From the NCBI GenBank assembly GCA_903845115.1, contig CAIMWE010000132.1:1-34031 (forward strand): a stretch of DNA of 34,031 bases, in the 5' to 3' direction. Positions 15,845 to 22,921 of this stretch are shown here, in pieces. The position numbers were made by a program, and so were the translations under genes. How positions within the stretch are numbered: the first letter of the stretch is position 1; the number at the start of each line of letters is the position of its first letter. Source of the DNA: an uncultured Acidobacteriota bacterium. GTDB lineage: Bacteria > Acidobacteriota > Thermoanaerobaculia > UBA5066. Under the pieces are notes generated by a model. The model was not told where the DNA came from. It did not search any database and worked only from the letters and a program-made list of their open reading frames with translations.

Positions 15845-15922
15845 TCAGGTCAGCAGGAGTCGCAGATCCACCACCTCGCGGGTGCCACAACACATGTGCA
15901 TCTGCTCGGCGGGGATCTTCAT
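15845..15922 (-). CDS. Cys-Cys leader peptide of the sbp operon (uORF)
   Basis: 25-codon ORF starting 8 nt after the -10 box and ending TGA 91 nt before sbp. It begins MKIPAEQMH, then [14 protein letters not shown]. Met-Cys-Cys falls at residues 10-12, exactly as in the two other leaders, although most other residues differ. That pattern suggests selection on the Cys codons and on RNA pairing rather than on the peptide. It has no Shine-Dalgarno, so it should be translated leaderless. Codons 16-19 carry the segment complementary to the downstream hairpin. Confidence 0.7.
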   Translation of the reverse strand: MKIPAEQMHMCCGTREVVDLRLLLT

Positions 15923-15930
15923 CGAGGGAG

Positions 15931-15959
15931 AGTATCCGGACCGCCCGGATCGAAGTCAA
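15931..15959 (-). promoter_or_regulatory. Promoter of the sbp leader transcript
   Basis: Minus-strand -35 TTGACT (15954-15959), 17-bp spacer, -10 GATACT (15931-15936). It is identical in hexamers and spacing to the promoters at 8890-8918 and 33767-33795, although the spacer sequences differ. Confidence 0.72.
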
Positions 15960-15967
15960 GAAAATTC

Positions 15968-15996
15968 TTGACAATCCTGAAACAGATAACAAGAAT
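15968..15996 (+). promoter_or_regulatory. Divergent promoter for the sulfate-activation operon
   Basis: Plus-strand -35 TTGACA (15968-15973) with AAGAAT (15991-15996, four of six) 17 bp later. GATAAC lies in the spacer. The site is back-to-back with the sbp leader promoter, so one regulator could act on both operons. The -10 is weak. Confidence 0.42.
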
Positions 15997-16008
15997 CACC
16001 CGCCACGA

Positions 16009-16032
16009 GGCCCGGGACCACCCTCCCGGGCC
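16009..16032 (+). terminator. Terminator-like hairpin in the 5' leader of the sulfate-activation operon
   Basis: Perfect 8-bp stem GGCCCGGG (16009-16016) / CCCGGGCC (16025-16032) followed by CTTTCGTTCTCTTCG. It lies just downstream of the predicted start of the plus-strand transcript and 111 nt before its first gene, so it may act as an attenuator. No Cys-rich leader ORF was found on this strand. Confidence 0.5.
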
Positions 16033-16143
16033 CTTTCGTTCTCTTCGCCCCCCCCCCCGCGCACACCCCCGACCATTCGCGGGAGCGGGGCATCTCTTCC
16101 ACCCCCGACGGACGAAGAAAGGAAACCGAGGGAATCGAGACGC

Positions 16144-16461
16144 ATGAAGCCAGCAGCGGACCACCCGGCCTTTCCGAGCGGCGGGACGCCCCAGGCGATC
16201 CTGGCCTGGGCCGTGAAGATCAGTCCCCTGCTCGACTGGAGCCGCGACGACGTGGCCCGGTACGTCGAGACCCACGCCGTCCCGATCAACGCCCTCCACG
16301 CGCAGGGATACCCCAGCATCGGCTGCCGCCCCTGCACCACCGCGGTGAGACCCGGGGAGGACCTCCGTTCCGGCCGCTGGAGGGGAGCCCTCGAGACCGA
16401 GTGCGGAATCCACGCGCCCTCGCAACCGTCCGATTCCAGGAGGACCGACGACCATGCCTGA
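16144..16461 (+). CDS. C-terminal stub of PAPS/APS reductase (CysH)
   Basis: 105-residue ORF whose residues about 22-92 match the C-terminal part of CysH: KISPLLDWSRDDVARYVETH, then NALHAQGYPSIGCRPCTTAV, PGEDLRSGRW and the catalytic-tail ETECGIH. The roughly 150-residue N-terminal nucleotide-binding domain is missing, including its P-loop and the Cys-Cys pair that helps hold the 4Fe-4S cluster in APS reductases. It is absent upstream too, where a hairpin and C-rich spacer lie. The ORF is uninterrupted, starts at ATG 16144 with GAGGGA 10 nt upstream, and overlaps sat-cysC by 8 nt. It could be a decaying gene kept for translational coupling or a repurposed thiol/redox module. Catalysis on PAPS is unlikely. 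Confidence 0.72.
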   Translation: MKPAADHPAFPSGGTPQAILAWAVKISPLLDWSRDDVARYVETHAVPINALHAQGYPSIGCRPCTTAVRPGEDLRSGRWRGALETECGIHAPSQPSDSRRTDDHA

Positions 16462-18217
16462 TCGCAACGAACTGGTGGCGCCGCACGGCGGAACGCTCGT
16501 GAACCGGATCGTCCCGGAGCGGACGATCCCCTCCTTCCTCGATGAAGCGCGAGACCTCCCGCACCTCGTCCTGGACGCCCGGGAGCTGGCCGACCTCGAG
16601 CTGATCGGGACGGGGGCCGCCAGTCCCCTGACCGGGTTCCTGGGCTCGGAGGACTACGAGAGCGTCGTCTCGCGGCTGCGGCTCGCGAGCGGGACGGTGT
16701 GGCCGCTCCCGCTGACGCTGGCGGTTCCCGACGAGAAACGCGCCGAGATCGAGGCGGCCGGCGCGGCGGCCCTCCACGACGGCGCCGGGCACCTCTGGGG
16801 GACGATCCAGGTCTCCTCCCTCTTCCGCCGCGACCCGGCGTCGGAGGCCCGACAGACCTACGGCACCGACCGCGCCGACCACCCGGGGGTGGCCTACCTC
16901 CTGTCGCGGCCGACCCTCCTGGCGGGCGGGCCGGTCCGCCTCCTTCCTCTCCGCGACCTTCCCTTCGCGCTCTACCGGTTCACGCCGGCAGACCTGAGGG
17001 AGCGGATCCGGGCGCTCGGCTGGAAGACGGTGGCCGGGTTCCAGACGCGCAATCCGATCCACCGGGCCCACGAGCACCTGACGAAGCTGGCCCTCGAGAT
17101 GACCGACGGCCTCGTCATCCACCCGCTCGTCGGCGAGACGAAGGGGGACGACGTCCCGGCCGCGGTCCGCTTCCAGACCTACGAGGCGCTCGTGAGCCGC
17201 TACTACCCGCGGGAACGGACCCTCCTCGCCGCGTTCCCGGCGGCCATGAGGTACGCCGGGCCCCGCGAGGCGCTCTTCCACGCCCTCGTGAGGAAGAACT
17301 ACGGCATCACCCACCTCATCGTCGGCCGCGACCACGCCGGCGTCGGCAACTTCTACCATCCGACCGCCGCGCAGGAGATCTTCGACACGTTCACTCCCGA
17401 GGAGCTGGGCGTGACCCCGCTCCGTCTCGACCCGACCTTCTTCTGCCGGAGCTGCCGCTCCCTCGCCTCGACCCGGACCTGCCCGCACGACGAGGGGTCC
17501 CGGCTCCAGCTCTCGGGGACGCGCGTCCGCGAGATCCTCGCCGGCGGGGGACGCCTCCCCGCGGAGTTCACGCGGCCCGAGACGGCCGAGATCCTGAAGG
17601 CCCATTACTCGGCCGGCCGTCCGCAGGCGCCGTCTCCCTCGCGGCTCCCGAAGCCCGTCGCTCCCGGTTTCGTCCTCTGGATGACCGGCCTTTCCGGCGC
17701 GGGAAAGAGCACCCTGGCCGAGGCGCTGCGCCCCGAGATCGCCAGCGAATGGCCGGTCGAGGTCCTGGACGGAGACGAGGTGCGCACCCACCTCTCGAAG
17801 GGGCTCGGGTTCTCGAAGGAGGACCGCGACACGAACATCCGGCGGATCGCCTGGGTCGCGAGGACCCTCGCACGGAACGGCGTCGCCGTGATCACGGCCG
17901 CCATCTCGCCGTACCGCGGGGCACGGGAGGAGGCCCGCGCCATGGCCCGGGAGAGCGGCGTGCCGTTCGTGGAGGTCTTCGTCCGGGCGCCTCTCGAGAC
18001 CCTCCTCGCCCGAGACGTGAAGGGCCTCTACCGGAAGGCCCTCGCCGGAGACGTGAAGTCCTTCACCGGTGTCTCCGACCCCTACGAGCCGCCCGTGGCG
18101 CCGGAGGTGACGGTCGACTCCGGCACGCAGACGCTCGAGCAATCCGCCGAAGCGATCCTCGACCACCTACGGGAAGCGGGACTGCTCGGCGGAGAGGAGT
18201 CGGAGGCGGTGGCGTGA
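16454..18217 (+). CDS. Bifunctional sulfate adenylyltransferase / APS kinase
   Basis: 587-residue Sat-CysC fusion making APS from sulfate and ATP and then PAPS. The Sat part (about 1-385) has FQTRNPIHRAHEHLTKLAL, HPLVGETKGDD, AMRYAGPREALFHALVRKNYG, GRDHAGVG and FFCRSCRSLASTRTCPH. The APS kinase part (about 400-578) has P-loop GLSGAGKST (412-420), VLDGDEVRTHLSKGLGFSKE, DRDTNIRRIAWVA and FTGVSDPYEPP. AGGAGG precedes ATG 16454. It is the only apparently intact enzyme of the sulfate-reduction branch here, flanked on both sides by reductase fragments. Confidence 0.96.
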   Translation: MPDRNELVAPHGGTLVNRIVPERTIPSFLDEARDLPHLVLDARELADLELIGTGAASPLTGFLGSEDYESVVSRLRLASGTVWPLPLTLAVPDEKRAEIEAAGAAALHDGAGHLWGTIQVSSLFRRDPASEARQTYGTDRADHPGVAYLLSRPTLLAGGPVRLLPLRDLPFALYRFTPADLRERIRALGWKTVAGFQTRNPIHRAHEHLTKLALEMTDGLVIHPLVGETKGDDVPAAVRFQTYEALVSRYYPRERTLLAAFPAAMRYAGPREALFHALVRKNYGITHLIVGRDHAGVGNFYHPTAAQEIFDTFTPEELGVTPLRLDPTFFCRSCRSLASTRTCPHDEGSRLQLSGTRVREILAGGGRLPAEFTRPETAEILKAHYSAGRPQAPSPSRLPKPVAPGFVLWMTGLSGAGKSTLAEALRPEIASEWPVEVLDGDEVRTHLSKGLGFSKEDRDTNIRRIAWVARTLARNGVAVITAAISPYRGAREEARAMARESGVPFVEVFVRAPLETLLARDVKGLYRKALAGDVKSFTGVSDPYEPPVAPEVTVDSGTQTLEQSAEAILDHLREAGLLGGEESEAVA

Positions 18218-18244
18218 CGGCCGGACTGGAGAAGGAGAGCGCGC

Positions 18245-18574
18245 ATGCCGGCTCCCGCTGAGTCGAGGACTCTCGGCCGCGCGTCGCTCGAGGGACTCCC
18301 GGAGCGGGGTCGGTCACCGACGTCACGAGCTGTCCCGGCGCGGCGCGTTCCGGAAGCCTCCGGGCGCCTAATCGAGACGTACGCGAAGGAACGGCAGCCG
18401 GACGAGACGGCTCCCGCGTTTTTCCGCCGGATCGGGGCGGCCCGGCAGAAGGAGCTCCTCGCCGACCTCGAGCAGCTGCTGCCCGCCCAGGCGCGTGCCG
18501 AGGACTTCGTCGACCCGGGACAGGACGGGGGGCCCTTCACGGTCGAGACGAAAAGTGGAGAATGCGCGAGGTGA
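18245..18574 (+). CDS. C-terminal stub of an assimilatory sulfite reductase
   Basis: 109-residue ORF. Residues about 30-107 resemble the tail of siroheme ferredoxin sulfite/nitrite reductases: VPARRVPEASGRLIETYAKE, RQPDETAPAFFRRIG, KELLADLEQL, EDFVDPGQDGGPF, and the end SGECA. All catalytic parts are missing: the siroheme/4Fe-4S cysteine motifs and most of the protein, several hundred residues. The ORF has its own AAGGAGA 6 nt before ATG 18245, a low-complexity first 25 residues, and overlaps the next gene by 13 nt. Like the CysH stub, it is in-frame and translatable but lacks the catalytic core. Family assignment is from pattern memory. Confidence 0.58.
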   Translation: MPAPAESRTLGRASLEGLPERGRSPTSRAVPARRVPEASGRLIETYAKERQPDETAPAFFRRIGAARQKELLADLEQLLPAQARAEDFVDPGQDGGPFTVETKSGECAR

Positions 18575-19050
18575 ACGACGAGAGGAAGGCCGTGAGAATC
18601 GACGCCGGCGTCCTGGCCGCCATCCACGCGGAAGCGGCGGCCGCCTACCCGAACGAGGGGTGCGGGGCCCTCCTCGGGCGGAGTACCGGGGGCCGCCGCG
18701 TCACGGCCAGTCTCCCCGTCCCCAACACCGAGGCCGGGACGCCCCGGATGCGCTTCGAGGTGGCCCCGCGCGACTACCTCGCCGTCGAGGACGAGGCCGA
18801 CCGCAGGGGCCTGGCGCTCCTCGGCTTCTGGCACAGCCACCCCGACGACACGGCCCGGGCCTCGAAGACGGACCGGGCCTACGCCTGGGAGGGTCTCCTG
18901 ACCGTCATCGTCTCCGTCCCCGGAGGAGCGCCCGGCGAGGTCATCGCGTGGGAGATCCTCGGCCCCGACGAACCGTTCACCCCCGTCCCGATCGAGGAAG
19001 GCTCGACCGGCGCGCCCGTCACGGTACTCTCCCCGTTTCCCGCGAGCTGA
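18562..19050 (+). CDS. JAMM/MPN+ metalloprotease (Mec-like)
   Basis: 162-residue zinc isopeptidase-type protease. The JAMM motif is complete: E32 in PNEGCGALLG, then H91, H93, S101 and D104 in HSHPDDTARASKTD (HxHx7Sx2D). In mycobacteria the relative Mec cleaves newly made cysteine from the C-terminus of the sulfur carrier CysO (established). Here the next gene encodes a CysO-like domain fused to E1 and rhodanese, so this protease may remove cysteine from that carrier or cut the fusion after its Gly-Gly. Start ATG 18562 overlaps the previous ORF by 13 nt. GTG 18592, preceded by GAGGAAGG, is an alternative. Confidence 0.9.
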   Translation: MREVNDERKAVRIDAGVLAAIHAEAAAAYPNEGCGALLGRSTGGRRVTASLPVPNTEAGTPRMRFEVAPRDYLAVEDEADRRGLALLGFWHSHPDDTARASKTDRAYAWEGLLTVIVSVPGGAPGEVIAWEILGPDEPFTPVPIEEGSTGAPVTVLSPFPAS

Positions 19051-19062
19051 GGAGGATCGACC

Positions 19063-20481
19063 ATGTCCGTCGAGTTCCGGATCCCGACCCCGCTGAGGCG
19101 GTTCGCCTCCGACCAGGCGACCGTTCGCGTCACGGCCGCCACCGTGGCGGAGGCGCTCGAGCAGCTCTTCGCCGAGTGTCCGGGGCTGAAGGCGCAGATC
19201 GTCGAGGAGAGCGGCCAGGTCCGGCGGTTCGTCAACATCTACGTCAACGGGGAGGACATCCGGTTCCTGGACGGGCCGAAGACGGCCCTGATCGCGGGCG
19301 ACCAGATCGCGATCGTCCCCGCCATCGCCGGCGGGAGCGCGCCGCTGACCCACCCGGAGATCGCCCGCTACTCGCGGCACCTCCTCCTGCCGGAGGTCGC
19401 CGTGGAGGGGCAGAAGAAGCTCCGCGACGGACGGGTCCTCCTGGTCGGGGCCGGCGGCCTCGGCTCCCCCGCGGCCCTCTACCTCGCCGCCGCCGGCGTC
19501 GGCACGATCGGCATCGTCGAGTTCGACGTGGTCGACGAGTCGAACCTCCAGCGGCAGATCATCCACGACACCACGTGGGTCGGCAGGCCGAAGCTCGAGA
19601 GCGCCGCCGCGAGGCTCTCGGCCCTGAACCCGCTCGTGAAGGTCGTCCCGTTCGAGGAGCGCCTCACCAGCCAGAACGCCCTCCGGATCTTCGAGGGCTT
19701 CGACATCGTCGTGGACGGGACCGACAACTTCGCCACCCGCTACCTGACCAACGACGCCTGCTACATGCTGAAGAAGCCGAACGTCTACGGCTCCATCTTC
19801 CGGTTCGAGGGGCAGGCGAGCGTCTTCTGGCCCGACAAGGGGCCGTGCTACCGGTGCCTCTACCCGACGCCCCCCCCGCCCGGCCTCGTCCCGAGCTGCG
19901 CGGAGGGCGGGGTCCTGGGCGTCCTGCCCGGCGTCATCGGCTGCATCCAGGCGACCGAGGCGATCAAGATCCTCCTCCAGGCCGGGCGCCCGCTCGTCGG
20001 CCGGCTCCTCCTCTACGACGCCCTCGACCTCTCCTTCCGCGAGCTGAAGCTCCGGAAGGACCCCGACTGCCCGCTCTGCGGCACGAACCGGACCGTCACC
20101 GGCCTCGTCGACTACGAGGAGTTCTGCGGGATCGGGCGCGGCGAGGACGCCGCCCTCCCGGCCGGCCAGGAGATCAGCGTCCGGGAGCTGAAGGAGTGGC
20201 TGGACCGCGGCGACCAGATCCAGCTCCTCGACGTCCGCGAGCCGCACGAGGCCGCGATCTGCCTGATCGAGGGGGCCCGGCTCATCCCGCTCGCGATCCT
20301 CCCGGAGCACCTGCACGACCTCGACACGGCGAAGACGACCGTCGTCCACTGCAAGTCGGGCGTCCGCTCCGCCAGGGCGGTCCAGCTCCTCCGGCAGGCG
20401 GGACTGTCGAGGACCTACAACCTCCGCGGAGGGATCCTGGCCTGGGCGCGGGAGATCGACCCCTCCCTGCCGACCTACTGA
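19063..20481 (+). CDS. Fusion: ubiquitin-like sulfur carrier + MoeB/ThiF E1 + rhodanese
   Basis: 472-residue three-domain protein. Residues 1-91 are a MoaD/CysO-like beta-grasp sulfur carrier ending AIVPAIAGG; the Gly-Gly (90-91) is internal instead of C-terminal. Residues about 96-340 form an E1 adenylyltransferase: YSRHLLLPEVAVEGQKKL, GAGGLGSPAALYLAAAGVG, DVVDESNLQRQIIH, and zinc cysteines in CYRCLYP and CPLCG. Residues about 370-470 are a rhodanese with C430 in HCKSGVRSARA. The E1 would adenylate the carrier's Gly-Gly and the rhodanese would deliver persulfide sulfur, giving a thiocarboxylate. That requires the GG to be freed first, which the JAMM protease encoded 12 nt upstream could do (inference). 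GAGGAGG precedes ATG 19063. Confidence 0.93.
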   Translation: MSVEFRIPTPLRRFASDQATVRVTAATVAEALEQLFAECPGLKAQIVEESGQVRRFVNIYVNGEDIRFLDGPKTALIAGDQIAIVPAIAGGSAPLTHPEIARYSRHLLLPEVAVEGQKKLRDGRVLLVGAGGLGSPAALYLAAAGVGTIGIVEFDVVDESNLQRQIIHDTTWVGRPKLESAAARLSALNPLVKVVPFEERLTSQNALRIFEGFDIVVDGTDNFATRYLTNDACYMLKKPNVYGSIFRFEGQASVFWPDKGPCYRCLYPTPPPPGLVPSCAEGGVLGVLPGVIGCIQATEAIKILLQAGRPLVGRLLLYDALDLSFRELKLRKDPDCPLCGTNRTVTGLVDYEEFCGIGRGEDAALPAGQEISVRELKEWLDRGDQIQLLDVREPHEAAICLIEGARLIPLAILPEHLHDLDTAKTTVVHCKSGVRSARAVQLLRQAGLSRTYNLRGGILAWAREIDPSLPTY

Positions 20482-20528
20482 AGGACGCCGCGAGCACGGA
20501 CGCCGTGAGCAAGGACCAGGGAGGCAAG

Positions 20529-21722
20529 GTGCGCGCCGCATTCGGGACCCGCACCGTCCACTCGGGCGAGGCGAGGAAGAGGGCCTCGAACGCCGTCACC
20601 GAGCCTGTCGTCTGCACGTCGACGTACGCCTTCTCCGGGCGCGCAGAGCTGGCCGACCACTTCGAGGGGCGGATCGAGCGCGAGGAGTACGGCCGCTACG
20701 GCAACCCCACCGTCCGGACGGCCGAGCAGAAGATCGCCTCGCTCGACGGGGCCGAGGACGCCGTCCTCTTCGGGAGCGGGATGGCGGCCATCACGACCAC
20801 CCTCTTCGCCTTCCTCAAGTCCCGGCAGCACGTCGTCATGACGAGCGACTGCTACCGCCGCACCCGGCAGTTCGTCACCTCCTACCTGGAGCGGTTCGAC
20901 GTCGAGGCGACCCTCGTGCCGCCCGGCGACGTCGCCGCTCTGGAGGGGGCCATCCGGGACGGCGAGACGCGCCTCGTCATCACCGAGTCCCCGACGAACC
21001 CCTACCTCCGGGTGGCTGACATCCCCGCGGTCGCGGCCGCCGTCCACCGCCACCGGGGGGTCAAGCTGCTGGTCGACTCGACGTTCGCCACGCCCGTCAA
21101 CCAGCGCCCCCTCGAGCTGGGGGCCGACCTCGTCGTCCACTCCTGCACGAAGTACCTGGGCGGCCACAACGACCTCCTCGCGGGGTCGCTCTCGGGCAAC
21201 GCCGGCGTCGTCTCGGCGATCCGGGACCTCCGCGGCGTGATCGGGACGCTCCTCGACCCGCACAGCGCCTACCTCCTCATCAGGGGTCTGAAGACGCTCG
21301 AGGTGCGGGTCCTCCGCCAGAACGCCTCCGCGCTGCGGATCGCCGGATGGCTCGAGGCCCACCCGCTCGTCGAACGGGTCTTCTACCCCGGGCTGCCGAG
21401 CCACCCCGACCACGAGGTCGCCTCCGCCCAGATGAGCGGCTTCGGCGGCGTGATCAGCTTCGTCGTCAAGGGAGGGCTCGACGCCGCCTCCCGTCTCGTG
21501 GACGGCGTGAAGATCCCCCTCATCGCCCCCTCCCTCGGCGGGGTCGAGAGCCTGATCGAGCAGCCCGCCATCATGTCGTTCTACGAGCTGACCACCGAGG
21601 AGCGCCGCGCCATCGGCATCGAGGAGGGCCTCGTCCGCTTCTCGATCGGCGTCGAGGACCCGGACGACCTCGTCGACGACCTCCGGCAGGCCCTCGAGAA
21701 GCTCGCCCGGTACCCGGCCTGA
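20529..21722 (+). CDS. Cystathionine gamma-synthase, plant-like type
   Basis: 397-residue PLP enzyme of the Cys/Met family. It has STYAFSGRAELADHFEG, EEYGRYGNPTVRTAEQKIAS, the distinctive TSDCYRRTRQFV, TESPTNPYLRVADIP, DSTFATPVNQRPLELGADLV and the PLP lysine in HSCTKYLGGHNDLLAGSLSG. These resemble plant cystathionine gamma-synthase more closely than E. coli MetB. It would join cysteine to an activated homoserine in the forward transsulfuration route. I chose GTG 20529, which has GGGAGG 5 nt upstream. GTG 20505 is in frame but has no such site. It follows the carrier/E1 gene by 47 nt. Confidence 0.88.
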   Translation: MRAAFGTRTVHSGEARKRASNAVTEPVVCTSTYAFSGRAELADHFEGRIEREEYGRYGNPTVRTAEQKIASLDGAEDAVLFGSGMAAITTTLFAFLKSRQHVVMTSDCYRRTRQFVTSYLERFDVEATLVPPGDVAALEGAIRDGETRLVITESPTNPYLRVADIPAVAAAVHRHRGVKLLVDSTFATPVNQRPLELGADLVVHSCTKYLGGHNDLLAGSLSGNAGVVSAIRDLRGVIGTLLDPHSAYLLIRGLKTLEVRVLRQNASALRIAGWLEAHPLVERVFYPGLPSHPDHEVASAQMSGFGGVISFVVKGGLDAASRLVDGVKIPLIAPSLGGVESLIEQPAIMSFYELTTEERRAIGIEEGLVRFSIGVEDPDDLVDDLRQALEKLARYPA

Positions 21723-21761
21723 CGCCCGCCGCCCAAGTTGACCGCCCCCAAGGAGAACCCG

Positions 21762-22694
21762 ATGTACCTGATCGACGACGGCTCCGCCCACGAGGAAGTC
21801 CTGGCCACGGTGGTCGACCAGCTCTGCTCCGAGGCGATCGCCGCCACGGGCTCCCGCTGGGGGGGACGGCTCGTCCTCCCCTCCCGCGAGTCGGTCCTGG
21901 CCTGCATGGAGGGGATCCGGCAGGTCTTCTTCCCGGGCTACTTCGGCGCCACCGACCTCCACGACAAGAGCCTCCACTACTACGTCGGCGCGACCCTCGA
22001 CCACGCCCTCCACGAGCTGGAGGAGCAGATCACCAGGGCCGTGGCGTTCGCCGAGGGGCACGACTTCGCCACTTGCGACCACTGCGCCCAGGTCGCGCGG
22101 AAGGCCACGCGGGAGCTCCTGCAGCGCCTCCCAGGCGTCCGGCGGCTCATCGCCTCCGACGTCGAGGCCGCCTTCGAGGGGGACCCCGCCCTCCGGATCA
22201 AGGACGAGGCGATCTTCAGCTACCCGGGCGTCTACGCCGTCACCGAGCAGCGGATCGCCCACGAGCTCTACCTCCTCGGCGTCCCGCTCATCCCGCGGAT
22301 CATCACCGAGCACGCCCACGGCGAGACTGGGATCGACATCCACCCGGGCGCCGCCATCGGCGAGCGGTTCTTCATCGACCACGGCACCGGCGTCGTCATC
22401 GGGGAGACGACGCGCATCGGGAGCGGCGTCCGCCTCTACCAGGGGGTCACGCTCGGGGCGCGGAGCTTCCCGCGGGATTCCAAGGGCGTGCCGATCAAGG
22501 GGGTGGACCGCCACCCGATCGTGGAGGACGACGTCGTCATCTACGCCGGGGCCACCATCCTCGGCCGGATCACCATCGGCCGCGGCGCCTCCATCGGCGG
22601 GAACGTCTGGATCACGCACGACGTCCCGGCCCGGAGCCGCGTCACCCAGGCCGAGGTCCAGGAGGAGAAGTTCCTGGACGGCGCCGGGATCTGA
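21762..22694 (+). CDS. cysE: Serine O-acetyltransferase
   Basis: 310-residue acetyltransferase making O-acetylserine, the acceptor for sulfide or carrier-bound sulfur in cysteine synthesis. The C-terminal left-handed beta-helix has the classic SAT signature: TGIDIHPGAAIGERFFIDHG, TGVVIGETTRIGSGVRLYQG, VTLGARS and HPIVEDDVVIYAGATILGRI. The N-terminal 170 residues form the helical SATase region with a HCAQ-containing stretch and make it longer than E. coli CysE. ATG 21762 has AAGGAG 6 nt upstream; the in-frame TTG at 21738 lacks one. It closes the sulfur operon, followed by a hairpin. Serine acetyltransferases commonly accompany family 2A encapsulin loci. Confidence 0.94.
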   Translation: MYLIDDGSAHEEVLATVVDQLCSEAIAATGSRWGGRLVLPSRESVLACMEGIRQVFFPGYFGATDLHDKSLHYYVGATLDHALHELEEQITRAVAFAEGHDFATCDHCAQVARKATRELLQRLPGVRRLIASDVEAAFEGDPALRIKDEAIFSYPGVYAVTEQRIAHELYLLGVPLIPRIITEHAHGETGIDIHPGAAIGERFFIDHGTGVVIGETTRIGSGVRLYQGVTLGARSFPRDSKGVPIKGVDRHPIVEDDVVIYAGATILGRITIGRGASIGGNVWITHDVPARSRVTQAEVQEEKFLDGAGI

Positions 22695-22700
22695 GGGCTC

Positions 22701-22732
22701 GGGACGGGGGCGGGCGGTCGCCGCCGTGTCCC
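22701..22732 (+). terminator. Terminator-like hairpin after cysE
   Basis: Nested inverted repeat: GGGAC (22701-22705) pairs with GTCCC (22728-22732), and GGCGG (22713-22717) with CCGCC (22721-22725), 6 nt past the cysE stop. There is no strong U-tract. It probably ends the sulfur operon. Confidence 0.42.
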
Positions 22733-22921
22733 GTTCCGACTCTCGAGGCCCGAAGCTCGCCCCCCATCCCGAAAGTGACCTCCGGACGCCCTCCAATTGT
22801 GACCTCCGAATCGACAATCCCCCCCCCGGGGGGGGTACGATGAACAATGGGTTGTCTCGGATTCCCCTTTGGCGTGCGGGAGAGATTTCTTGATCCGACC
22901 TAATAGCCTTGGCCTCTGGAA
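22733..22921. other. Gene-free spacer with short repeats
   Basis: This stretch holds a direct repeat GTGACCTCCG at 22775-22784 and 22799-22808 (24-nt period) and an uninterrupted C9G8 palindrome at 22819-22835. No gene and no convincing promoter for the following kinase gene were seen. Confidence 0.5.

Noticed and set aside
16144-16461. Reading the CysH-like ORF as a functional PAPS reductase
   Set aside because: The nucleotide-binding domain and two of the expected cluster cysteines are missing, so full activity is not supportable.
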